64,000 nt of DNA from NCBI GenBank assembly GCA_947630805.1, contig CANRIV010000006.1:1-64000 (forward strand), written 5' to 3'. The translations under genes and the position numbers were made by a program. Shown piece by piece: positions 37,388 through 46,358 of this stretch. Under the pieces are notes generated by a model. It saw nothing but the letters and a program-made list of their open reading frames with translations, did no database searches and was not told the origin of the DNA. How positions within the stretch are numbered: the first letter of the stretch is position 1; each line of letters starts with the position of its first letter. The DNA comes from an uncultured Lachnospiraceae bacterium. Its GTDB lineage: Bacteria > Bacillota > Clostridia > Lachnospirales > Lachnospiraceae.

Positions 37388-38497
37388 ATGAAATCTTTGG
37401 AAAATTTATCACAACGTCTTACCGTTCAATATAACGGCAAACCCTGTTATGACATTGTGTTTTCTGACAATTTTACTCTGTTAAGCAAGGAACTGCGCAA
37501 GTTTCATATTCAAAATAAAAAATTATGTATCGTGACAGAGACAAACGTCGCTCCTCTCTATGCAGAAGAAGTATACCGCCTGCTCCGTCCGGAATGTAAA
37601 GAAATTATTATTCATCAGTTTCCTGCCGGAGAAATCAACAAAAATCTGGATACTGTAAATGACATTTACCAGACGCTGATTACACACAAATTCGACAGGA
37701 ATGATATGTTGCTTGCCTTGGGCGGTGGAGTGACCGGCGACATTACCGGATTTGCAGCGGCCTCTTATCTGCGGGGGATTGATTTTATTCAAATTCCTAC
37801 CACTTTATTATCCCAGGTAGATTCCAGCATTGGCGGAAAAACCGGTGTGGATTATAAATCTTATAAGAATATGGTCGGTGCATTTTATATGCCCCGCCTT
37901 GTATATATGAATCTGTCTACGCTAAAAACACTTGGCGACAGAGAGTATCTCTCCGGCATGGGAGAAATTATCAAGCACGGACTGATTCGGGATCAAGAAT
38001 ATTTTTACTGGCTGAAAGAAAAAAAAGAGAATATTCTGGCGCGGGAATACAACACATTAAAAGAAATGATATATGTAAGCTGCAATATCAAAAAAGCAGT
38101 GGTAGAAAACGATCCAAAAGAACAAAACGAGAGAGCACTGTTAAATTTTGGGCATACAATCGGCCATGCAGTAGAAAAATTAAAAGATTTTCGTCTGCTA
38201 CACGGAGAAGCCGTTGCCATAGGTATGATTGCCGCCTCCTATCTTTCTTATATGAAAGGTTACCTTTCTTTCGCAGATTACAAAGATATTATCCATATGA
38301 ATGAATTGTTTTGTCTCCCAACATCCACAACCGATATCTCTCCGGAAGAAGTCGTGGAAACAACACTAAATGACAAAAAAATGGATTCCGGTATCATAAA
38401 GTTTATTTTGTTGCGAAATATTGGCAGTGCTGTGATAGATCGGACACTGGACCGCGAAACAATATGTAAAGCCATAGAGACTATTGTAAAAGAATAA
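37388..38497 (+). CDS. aroB: 3-dehydroquinate synthase
   Basis: LALGGGVTGDITGFAAASYLRGIDFIQIPTTLLSQVDSSIGGKTGVD. Confidence 0.96.
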   Translation: MKSLENLSQRLTVQYNGKPCYDIVFSDNFTLLSKELRKFHIQNKKLCIVTETNVAPLYAEEVYRLLRPECKEIIIHQFPAGEINKNLDTVNDIYQTLITHKFDRNDMLLALGGGVTGDITGFAAASYLRGIDFIQIPTTLLSQVDSSIGGKTGVDYKSYKNMVGAFYMPRLVYMNLSTLKTLGDREYLSGMGEIIKHGLIRDQEYFYWLKEKKENILAREYNTLKEMIYVSCNIKKAVVENDPKEQNERALLNFGHTIGHAVEKLKDFRLLHGEAVAIGMIAASYLSYMKGYLSFADYKDIIHMNELFCLPTSTTDISPEEVVETTLNDKKMDSGIIKFILLRNIGSAVIDRTLDRETICKAIETIVKE

Positions 38498-38516
38498 AAA
38501 TAAAATCGAGGATATT

Positions 38517-39116
38517 ATGAATCAAACATCACGTTCTTACGTCAAAATCTCTCTATTTGCAGTTTTTTTTGTTGTAATTGATCAGATAAGCAAATATTGG
38601 GCCACCATGGCTTTAAAAGGAAAAAATGACATTTATCTGATAAAAAATATGTTGCGTCTTCATTATCTGGACGGTGGAAATACCGGCGCTGCATGGGGAA
38701 TTTTTCCGGGAAAACAGATATTATTTATTTTATTTACTGTTTTAGCGCTAGTAGTCATAAATATTTTTATCAGAAATATTCAGGCACTGAAAGACACGCC
38801 CCATCAGGAAACATACCGCCAAAAAAAACGATATACCATGTTACAGTACAGTCTGGCTCTGCTGATGGCTGGGGCAATAGGAAATGTCATTGACCGGATT
38901 TTACATGGCTATGTTACTGATTTTATTTATTTTAAACACACAATATCTTTCGGACCGAAGATTGCGTTTCATATAAAAATTGATTTTCCTATTTTTAATC
39001 TGGCAGACTGCTATGTTACAATATCCTGCATTTTCATTCTGTTCATTGTTTTTTTCCTTTTAAAAGAAAACGATTTTAACTGCATTTTTACTTTAAGAAA
39101 AAGAAATACGCAATAA
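38517..39116 (+). CDS. lspA: Lipoprotein signal peptidase II
   Basis: VIDQISKYWA, GNTGAAWG, AGAIGNVIDRILHGYVTDFI, FNLADCYV. Confidence 0.93.
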   Translation: MNQTSRSYVKISLFAVFFVVIDQISKYWATMALKGKNDIYLIKNMLRLHYLDGGNTGAAWGIFPGKQILFILFTVLALVVINIFIRNIQALKDTPHQETYRQKKRYTMLQYSLALLMAGAIGNVIDRILHGYVTDFIYFKHTISFGPKIAFHIKIDFPIFNLADCYVTISCIFILFIVFFLLKENDFNCIFTLRKRNTQ

Positions 39117-39148
39117 TATGCCGCATTACACTTTTAGGAGTTTTCTGT

Positions 39149-40063
39149 ATGAATCATAATATGTTTGTTGTAGAAGAAGAACTGTCTGATATTAGAATTG
39201 ATAAATATTTAACTGCCATAATTCCGAATCTTTCCCGTACCTATATTCAAAAGTTATTAAAGGAAGGATATATTTTAGTAAATAACAATATATGCCGGGC
39301 AAATTATAAAGTTCAGGCAGATGACCGGATTCTTGTCTCTATACCGGAGCCTGTATCTGCCCAAATTGAGGCAGAAAACATTCCATTGGATATTCTCTAT
39401 GAAGATGATGATATTCTGATTGTAAATAAACCAAAAAACATGGTTGTTCATCCCGCGGCCGGTCATAACACAGGAACTCTGGTAAACGCACTGATGTATC
39501 ATTGTAAAGATCATCTCTCCCTGATAAACGGCGTTTTGCGTCCGGGAATTGTACATCGTATTGACAAAGATACAACAGGTGCTTTAATTGTATGTAAAAA
39601 CGATTTTAGTCACAATTATATTGCAGAACAGCTCAAAAAACATTCCATTACCAGAAAATACATCGGCATTATTCAAGGATGCCTAAAAGAAGAAACCGGA
39701 ACGATTCAGGCACCGATAGGACGTCACCCGACAAACCGAAAAGTCATGGCAGTAAATTATAACAATGGAAAAGACGCCATTACACACTATAAAGTATTAA
39801 AACATTTTCAACAATATACGCTCGTTGAATTTCAACTGGAAACCGGTCGGACCCATCAGATTAGAGTGCACATGGCAAGTATTCATCATCCTTTGCTGGG
39901 CGATTCCGTATATAATCATAATAAATGTCCATATAAATTAGAGGGGCAATGTCTCCATGCAAAAACAATAGGATTTATTCATCCGACAACAAAAGAATAT
40001 ATGGAGTTTGAAGCACCGATACCGGATTATATGAAAAAGTTAATTGATACAATTTTGGATTAA
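39149..40063 (+). CDS. RluA/RluD family pseudouridine synthase
   Basis: S4 domain plus PGIVHRIDKDTTGALIVCKND, ETGRTHQIRVHMASIHHPLLGD. Confidence 0.95.
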   Translation: MNHNMFVVEEELSDIRIDKYLTAIIPNLSRTYIQKLLKEGYILVNNNICRANYKVQADDRILVSIPEPVSAQIEAENIPLDILYEDDDILIVNKPKNMVVHPAAGHNTGTLVNALMYHCKDHLSLINGVLRPGIVHRIDKDTTGALIVCKNDFSHNYIAEQLKKHSITRKYIGIIQGCLKEETGTIQAPIGRHPTNRKVMAVNYNNGKDAITHYKVLKHFQQYTLVEFQLETGRTHQIRVHMASIHHPLLGDSVYNHNKCPYKLEGQCLHAKTIGFIHPTTKEYMEFEAPIPDYMKKLIDTILD

Positions 40064-40109
40064 ATTCGGGTTAAACACCACTATTTTTCACATATTTTCT
40101 TCGTTAAAC

Positions 40110-40138
40110 TTGTCTTTTGCGAATAGTTGTGTTATTCT
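40110..40138 (+). promoter_or_regulatory. Promoter of ttcA-like gene (TTGTCT - 17 nt - TATTCT)
   Basis: -35 40110-40115, -10 40133-40138; followed by a structured leader. Confidence 0.5.
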
Positions 40139-40251
40139 TATTAAGGGATATGCCCAACTACTTTTTTATTTCATATCCCGTGAATTACCGGTTTCATCGG
40201 ACTTTTTTATTATTCTGACTAAAATATAAAAATTTATGGAGTTCTACTTTT

Positions 40252-40959
40252 ATGAAGGCACAAAAATTATTCAGTTATGTAAGACGCGCCATCTCTGACT
40301 TTGATATGATACAGTCGGGAGACAAAATTGCTGTAGGAATTTCCGGAGGAAAAGACAGTCTTACGCTGCTATACGCATTAAACGGTTTAAAAAAATTTTA
40401 TCCGAAATCCTTTGACCTGATTGCCATTACTGTTGATTTGGGATTTGACATTCAAGATTTCAGTAAAATTGAAAAATACTGCAGTAATATGAACATCGAC
40501 TATCATGTTATCAAGACAAAAATTGCAGAAATTGTGTTTCAAAACAGAAAAGAGAAAAATCCCTGTTCTCTTTGTGCAAAAATGCGCAAAGGCTCACTGA
40601 ATGAATTAGCAAAAAAATTAGGATGTAACAAAATTGCATACGCCCATCACAAAGATGACATGATAGAAACAATGTTTTTATCTCTGATTTACGAAGGCAG
40701 ATTTCACTGCTTCTCTCCTGTCACTTATCTGGACAGGATGGATTTAACTGTGATTCGTCCCCTGATGTATGTTCCGGAAGCCGATGTCATTGGTTTTACA
40801 AATAAATATAATCTTCCCGTAGCCAAAAGTAAATGTCCAGTGGACGGTCACACCAAACGGGAATACGTAAAACGCCTGATTAACAGATTAAATACAGAAA
40901 ACCATGGCTGCAAGGAAAGATTTTTTCATGCTCTTCTACATGAATTCTCTGCCAAATAA
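40252..40959 (+). CDS. TtcA-like tRNA 2-thiolation ATPase
   Basis: PP-loop GISGGKDSLTLLYAL, CSLCAKMRKGSLNELAKKLGCNKIAYAHHKDDMIET. Confidence 0.9.
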   Translation: MKAQKLFSYVRRAISDFDMIQSGDKIAVGISGGKDSLTLLYALNGLKKFYPKSFDLIAITVDLGFDIQDFSKIEKYCSNMNIDYHVIKTKIAEIVFQNRKEKNPCSLCAKMRKGSLNELAKKLGCNKIAYAHHKDDMIETMFLSLIYEGRFHCFSPVTYLDRMDLTVIRPLMYVPEADVIGFTNKYNLPVAKSKCPVDGHTKREYVKRLINRLNTENHGCKERFFHALLHEFSAK

Positions 40960-41005
40960 ACCTGTAACAAAAGGTAATAAAAATTATCCGGAGGTGTTGT
41001 TTTTC

Positions 41006-42070
41006 ATGGCAATGAATCGAAATTATCATGAACAAGTCAATATCAATAATGAATTAAAACTTAGAGAACTGCAAAAACAGCTTCCCAAATTCTGTGGAGA
41101 GTTTTTCCGGGGAATTGAAGCTACTACTTCTTCCCGGACAAGAATTGCTTATGGCTACGACCTGGTCGTTTTTTTTCATTATCTGAAAAATGAAAATCCT
41201 TCATTAAAAAATACGGAGATTCGTGATTTTGATTTAACACTGTTGGACAGAATTACGGCTACAGACATTGAAGAATACCTGGAATATCTAAAATATTATG
41301 TCACACCGGATGGAAAAGAACACACAAACAAAGAACGGGGAATCATGCGGAAACTGGCATGTCTCCGCACATTATACCGCTACTTTTATCGAAAAGAAAA
41401 AATAAAAACAAACCCTGCTTCGATTGTGGAAATGCCAAAAATCCACCAAAAAGAAATTGTGCGCTTAGATACAGATGAAGTGAGTATTTTGCTGGACGAA
41501 GTAGAAACCGGAGATAAACTTACCAAATCGCAACAGCATTTTCACGACAAAACCAAAACAAGAGATTTGGCAATCCTGACCCTTCTGCTCGGTACCGGAA
41601 TTCGTGTTTCAGAATGCGTTGGAATTGATATTCATGATATTGATTTTAAAAATTCCGGAATTAAAATCCGTAGAAAAGGCGGAAACGAAACTGTTGTTTA
41701 TTTTGGAGAGGAAGTTGAAGAGGCTCTGCTGGATTATATCGAAGAAAGAAAACATATTGTCACACAGACCGGTCATGAAAATGCACTGTTTCTTTCGTTA
41801 CAGAAAAGACGAATCGGGGTCCGGGCCGTTGAAAATCTGGTTAAGAAATATTCATCTCTCGTTACCAGCCTAAAAAAAATCACCCCGCATAAACTTCGCA
41901 GCACTTATGGTACTGCTCTCTACAAGGAAACCGGCGATATTTATCTGGTAGCAGATGTCTTGGGGCACAAAGATGTCAATACTACGAAAAAACATTATGC
42001 CGCTATTGAAGATGAACGGCGCAGAAAAGCCAGAAATGCAGTAAAATTAAGAAAAGATGTAACAGAATAA
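41006..42070 (+). CDS. Tyrosine recombinase (XerC/XerD-like)
   Basis: LLLGTGIRVSECVGI, HKLRSTYGTALYKETGDIYLVADVLGHKDVNTTKKHYA. Confidence 0.92.
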   Translation: MAMNRNYHEQVNINNELKLRELQKQLPKFCGEFFRGIEATTSSRTRIAYGYDLVVFFHYLKNENPSLKNTEIRDFDLTLLDRITATDIEEYLEYLKYYVTPDGKEHTNKERGIMRKLACLRTLYRYFYRKEKIKTNPASIVEMPKIHQKEIVRLDTDEVSILLDEVETGDKLTKSQQHFHDKTKTRDLAILTLLLGTGIRVSECVGIDIHDIDFKNSGIKIRRKGGNETVVYFGEEVEEALLDYIEERKHIVTQTGHENALFLSLQKRRIGVRAVENLVKKYSSLVTSLKKITPHKLRSTYGTALYKETGDIYLVADVLGHKDVNTTKKHYAAIEDERRRKARNAVKLRKDVTE

Positions 42071-42076
42071 TTTAAG

Positions 42077-42115
42077 AAACGCTCTGAAAAGATAGTTATC
42101 TTTCAGAGCGTTTTC
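42077..42115 (+). terminator. Rho-independent terminator after recombinase gene
   Basis: AAACGCTCTGAAA...TTTCAGAGCGTTTT inverted repeat. Confidence 0.8.
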
Positions 42116-42167
42116 CAATAATGTAGGTTAAAAATTAAAAAAAATAAATTCAGATATCGTTCCTAAA

Positions 42168-42506
42168 CTACTTTTTTTCATCAGAATAGTAACTGATGAT
42201 TAGATGATTTCCACTGATAATACGATCAGATTTAAGATAATTATCTCTTTTTACTTCACTGATATAATCTCTCACGGAAATATTTCCATTGACAGAATAC
42301 TTTTCTGCGATTGATATCAGCGTATCTCCTGGTTGAATCTCATAACTGGTATAATATTTATACATCTCTCCTGCGTCTGTCGCCTCCACATTGACTAACT
42401 TTACAGAAGTAAAAACCGCAACGGCCAATAATATAACAAATGTAGCTGTTAAAAAAGATTTATTATAGAATATTCTCATCTCTAACTCCTCCTTATTATT
42501 TGTCAT
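42168..42506 (-). CDS. LysM-domain protein, YneA-like division suppressor
   Basis: N-terminal TM then YEIQPGDTLISIAEKYS; divergent from lexA with SOS boxes between. Confidence 0.8.
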   Translation of the reverse strand: MTNNKEELEMRIFYNKSFLTATFVILLAVAVFTSVKLVNVEATDAGEMYKYYTSYEIQPGDTLISIAEKYSVNGNISVRDYISEVKRDNYLKSDRIISGNHLIISYYSDEKK

Positions 42507-42516
42507 TTTGCTCTTT

Positions 42517-42606
42517 AGAACGTTTGTTCGTCTGCTGTGAACTTATAATATCATCCGAACAAATGTTTGTCAATACTTTTTTCGAATATTTGTTCGATTT
42601 TTTTAT
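42517..42606. promoter_or_regulatory. Three LexA (SOS) boxes between yneA-like gene and lexA
   Basis: CGAACAAATGTTTG (42556-42569) matches CGAACRNRYGTTYG exactly; AGAACGTTTGTTCG (42517-42530) and CGAATATTTGTTCG (42593-42606) each have two mismatches. Confidence 0.88.
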
Positions 42607-42700
42607 TGCCCTTTTTTTGAAACTGTGATAAGATAAATTTATAAAAAATAACAGAAATATTTTTAGAATTTTAGAATGTTTCTATATGGAGGAAAAAACA

Positions 42701-43318
42701 ATGCCAGGAAAAATCACTGCGAAACAGCAACAGATTTTAGATTATATCAAAGAGGAGCTTTTATCCAAAGGGTATCCTCCTACTGTCAGGGAAATTTGTG
42801 AAAAGGTTGGCTTAAAATCTACTTCTTCTGTACATGCTCATTTATCTACTTTAGAGGATAACGGCTATATCAGACGCGATCCGACCAAGCCTCGTGCCAT
42901 CGAGATTATTGACGATGAATTTGGTCTCTCCCGAAGAGAAATGACAAGTATTCCAATTATTGGACGAGTAGCTGCCGGTGAGCCTCTGCTGGCTGTAGAA
43001 AATATAGAAAACTATTTTTCTATTCCAACAGAATTCCTTCCAAACGCCGAAACTTTCATTTTAAAAGTAAAAGGTGAAAGTATGATTAACGTAGGATTTT
43101 TTGAGGGAGATTATCTTATTATAGAAAAAACCAATACCGCAAAAAATGGTGATATTGTTGTAGCTTTAATTGAAGATTCCGTTACGGTAAAACGCTTTTA
43201 TAAGGAAAACGGCCATATCAGACTTCAACCGGAAAACGACGCCATGGACCCTATTATTGTGAATGACTGTATCATTGTAGGAAAGGTATACGCACTCTAT
43301 CGTCCGGTAGTTTATTAA
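42701..43318 (+). CDS. lexA: SOS repressor LexA
   Basis: KQQQILDYIKEELLSKGYPPTVREICEKVGLKSTSSVHAHL, GRVAAGEPLLA, VKGESMINVGFFEGDYLI. Confidence 0.96.
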   Translation: MPGKITAKQQQILDYIKEELLSKGYPPTVREICEKVGLKSTSSVHAHLSTLEDNGYIRRDPTKPRAIEIIDDEFGLSRREMTSIPIIGRVAAGEPLLAVENIENYFSIPTEFLPNAETFILKVKGESMINVGFFEGDYLIIEKTNTAKNGDIVVALIEDSVTVKRFYKENGHIRLQPENDAMDPIIVNDCIIVGKVYALYRPVVY

Positions 43319-43339
43319 CATCCGGCTATATATAAGAAT

Positions 43340-43390
43340 AAAAATAAGGAACTGTTGTACATGGATATCAGTACACTGTTCCTTATTTTT
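43340..43390. terminator. Bidirectional terminator between lexA and COG0523 GTPase
   Basis: AAAAATAAGGAAC...GTTCCTTATTTTT inverted repeat. Confidence 0.75.
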
Positions 43391-43413
43391 GTGTTATTCG
43401 CTTTCTTTTTTTA

Positions 43414-44670
43414 TTAATATGCCAGACACGCATCCAGCGACTTGATAATTGCTTCTTTATCCATGTCATGTCCGATAAATACTACTTTTATCATTCTGTC
43501 TCCTACTTCTTCATCCCAATCTGCCACCAGGGTAGGATCTTCCTGCATCATTTTCTGACGTACTTTTCTAGGCGCTGTTGCCACCCATTGTCCTGCATTT
43601 GCTATATTTATCTGTTTTCCCGCCTGCTCAAACATATATGCGTCATTATTGTTTTCGGCGGCCCAGATAATCCCTTTACTTCTTATCACTGATTTTGGCA
43701 TTTCATCCAGCCAGTCCTCAAACTTTTCTTTCGCAAATGGTTTTCTTCGATAATATACAAAAGAGCCGATTCCATATTCCTCTGCCTCTCCCTCATCATG
43801 ATGGTGATGATGGTGGTGATGGTGATGGCCAGAACTCTGTTCCTTATGTTCATGCTCATGGTGCCCTTCCTCATGCTCATGCTCATGTTCGTGCTCATGT
43901 TCATGTTCATGATGTTCTTGTGGCGGCGCATCCTTTTCATTATCATAATTTTCCAGTTCCTGAATCCATCCCGCTGATAAGCTGGCTTCATCAAAATCAA
44001 ACCGGTTTGTATTAAGGATTTCGTCCACATCTATCTTTCCATAAGTCGTCTCAAACATTACCGCCTTAGGCTGCAGTTTTCTTATAATGGCCTTTACTTT
44101 TCCAAGCTGCTCCGGTGTAACTGTATCAACTTTATTTAAAATAATTGTATTACAAAATTCTATTTGCTGTATCAGAAGATTTTCAATATCTTCGTCATCA
44201 ATATCATCTTTTACAAGGTTTTCTCCACATCCGAATTCATCTGCCATTCTTGCTACATCCACCACAGATACAATATTGTCAAGACGTGAGATTCTGGCTC
44301 TCGGATCATAAGAGCCATCCAGCATTGTAATAGACTGGGCAATCGGAATTGGCTCGCAGATACCACTTGCCTCAATTAAAATATAATCAAACTGTCCTGT
44401 TCGTATCAAATCAATAATCTGATTGATTAAATCTACTTTTAATGTACAGCAGATACAGCCATTCTGCAGCGGTACCAGACTGTCGTCTTTCTGTGTTACC
44501 TGACCGCCTTTTGCAATCAGGGAAGCATCTATGTTCACTTCGCCAATATCATTTACGATAACAGCCACCTTATACCCCTTCTGATTGGTAAGCACCTGGT
44601 TTAAAAGCGTAGTCTTTCCTGCTCCCAAATACCCTGTCAGCAAAGTGACCGGTACTAATTTTTTTTCCAT
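43414..44670 (-). CDS. COG0523 (CobW/ZigA-like) GTPase, putative metallochaperone with His-rich linker
   Basis: LLTGYLGAGKTTLLNQVL, CICCTLK, HHEHEHEHEHEHEHEHEEGHHEHEH...HHHHHHHHHH. Confidence 0.92.
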   Translation of the reverse strand: MEKKLVPVTLLTGYLGAGKTTLLNQVLTNQKGYKVAVIVNDIGEVNIDASLIAKGGQVTQKDDSLVPLQNGCICCTLKVDLINQIIDLIRTGQFDYILIEASGICEPIPIAQSITMLDGSYDPRARISRLDNIVSVVDVARMADEFGCGENLVKDDIDDEDIENLLIQQIEFCNTIILNKVDTVTPEQLGKVKAIIRKLQPKAVMFETTYGKIDVDEILNTNRFDFDEASLSAGWIQELENYDNEKDAPPQEHHEHEHEHEHEHEHEEGHHEHEHKEQSSGHHHHHHHHHHDEGEAEEYGIGSFVYYRRKPFAKEKFEDWLDEMPKSVIRSKGIIWAAENNNDAYMFEQAGKQINIANAGQWVATAPRKVRQKMMQEDPTLVADWDEEVGDRMIKVVFIGHDMDKEAIIKSLDACLAY

Positions 44671-44688
44671 TTCATCTACTTCCTTTCT

Positions 44689-45990
44689 TTAACGTAAATA
44701 ATATGTACTATAACCGGACATATGCAGTCCTTCTCCGTTTTCTATTGTAACACCGGAAATTAAATCTGTAACCTGTTTTTTTCCGAAGTCAAACTGTGCA
44801 TGAAACGCATTTTCATCAGCATTAATACATACAAAAACAGTTTCCTTCTCTGTTTCCCGACGAAATACGCACTGTCGGTTTGTCAGTAAAACAGATATAA
44901 AATTTCCATAGTTTAAAGCATCACTATGCTTTTTAATTTCTATCAGCCGGGAAATAAATTCTGATAATTCATTATATTGTGGAGCTGCAAAAGAAGGGCG
45001 CAGTGCCAAATCTCCCTGAGCCTTCTCAGCCTTTGTTCCCCATTCACTTCCATAATAAATACAAGGAATTCCCGGCATGCCTAACATGAGTGCGTAAATC
45101 AGAGGCAGATGATTCTCATTTTCAAGAATCGAAGCGACACGGGTCACATCATGATTATCGACAAAAGATAACAAATGTTTGCCGCGGTACAGTGTCCAGT
45201 TTTCCGGACCAAACTGACGAAGCAGGGAATGATTAATCTCAAACAGATTCATACTGTTAAAACTGGAATACAGACCTTTATAACATTCATAATTTGTTGC
45301 GGAATCAAGCATTTCTTCATTCATACGCTGATTGTAATCCCCATGCAGCATTTCACCCACCAAAAAGAACTCTTTTTTTAAAGAATCCACATGGCGACGC
45401 AGTTTTCTGAGAAATTCAAAATCCAGACAGTAAGCCACATCCAGACGGATTCCATCAATATCAAACTCTTTTATCCAAAACGTCACAGCATCCAGAAGAT
45501 AGGCAACTACATCCGGATTTTGTAAGTTTAATTTGACCAAATCATAATTTCCTTCCCATCCCTCATACCAGAGTCCGTCATTATAATTAGAATTTCCATT
45601 CAAATCAATATGAAACCAATTCAAATATGGTGAATTTTCACGATTTCTGCACACGTCCACAAAAGGAGGGAATCCCCGTCCTACATGATTAAAAACACCG
45701 TCCAGAACAATTTTTATTTCGTTGTTATGAAAGTCCTCACACAACGCTTTGAAATCCTGATTATCTCCCAGCCTCACATCTATTTTTTTATAATCTCTTG
45801 TGTTATATCCATGAGTATCTGATTCAAACAAGGGTGAAAAATAAACCGCATTCGCTCCCAATTTTTTAATATGGGGAATCCATTCTCTTATTTTGGTTAT
45901 ACGATGTTCTAAATGTCCATCATTTTCAAACGGTGCACCACATAACCCCAGTGGATAAATCTGATAAAAAACACTTTCGTAGGCCCACAT
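44689..45990 (-). CDS. Alpha-amylase family (GH13) glycosidase
   Basis: VLDGVFNHVG, DIDGIRLDVAYCLD, VGEMLHGDYN, SFVDNHDVTR. Confidence 0.92.
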   Translation of the reverse strand: MWAYESVFYQIYPLGLCGAPFENDGHLEHRITKIREWIPHIKKLGANAVYFSPLFESDTHGYNTRDYKKIDVRLGDNQDFKALCEDFHNNEIKIVLDGVFNHVGRGFPPFVDVCRNRENSPYLNWFHIDLNGNSNYNDGLWYEGWEGNYDLVKLNLQNPDVVAYLLDAVTFWIKEFDIDGIRLDVAYCLDFEFLRKLRRHVDSLKKEFFLVGEMLHGDYNQRMNEEMLDSATNYECYKGLYSSFNSMNLFEINHSLLRQFGPENWTLYRGKHLLSFVDNHDVTRVASILENENHLPLIYALMLGMPGIPCIYYGSEWGTKAEKAQGDLALRPSFAAPQYNELSEFISRLIEIKKHSDALNYGNFISVLLTNRQCVFRRETEKETVFVCINADENAFHAQFDFGKKQVTDLISGVTIENGEGLHMSGYSTYYLR

Positions 45991-46012
45991 ATTTTATTAC
46001 TCCTCTTCTCTG

Positions 46013-46357
46013 TTATTCTTTCATATCTATAATTTTTCCATCTCTCCAGATTCGCTCCAAATCGTAGAAGAGCCGATCCTCCTGATTGAAAATATGAACT
46101 ATGACATCATGAAAATCCATTAAAATCCAGTTTGCATTATCATATCCTTCTATATGGTTTGGATACACTGACATTTTTGCGAAAGCTTCTTCCACATTAT
46201 CTGCCAATGCCTTGACCTGATTTTCATTACTACCGCCCGCTATAATAAAATAGTCTGCCAGAACAGAAATTCCCGTAATATCTATTACCGTAATATCTAT
46301 CCCTTTCTTATCCTCTAACGCATCATGTGCGGTTTTTGCCAGTATCTTTGAATCCAT
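46013..46357 (-). CDS. rsfS: Ribosome silencing factor RsfS
   Basis: DITGISVLADYFIIAGGSNENQVKALADNVEE, WILMDFHDVIVHIFNQEDRLFYDLERIW. Confidence 0.94.
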   Translation of the reverse strand: MDSKILAKTAHDALEDKKGIDITVIDITGISVLADYFIIAGGSNENQVKALADNVEEAFAKMSVYPNHIEGYDNANWILMDFHDVIVHIFNQEDRLFYDLERIWRDGKIIDMKE

Positions 46358-46358
46358 A

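Noticed and set aside
41006-42070. Prophage or integron integrase
   Set aside because: The protein is a tyrosine recombinase, but no phage genes, attachment repeats, cassettes or tRNA are adjacent; a housekeeping XerC/D-like role is more likely.
43686-44030. 114-aa minus-strand and 106-aa plus-strand ORFs (MSMSMRKG..., HAHAHVRAHVHVH...)
   Set aside because: Frame-shifted readings of the His-codon repeat in the COG0523 gene.
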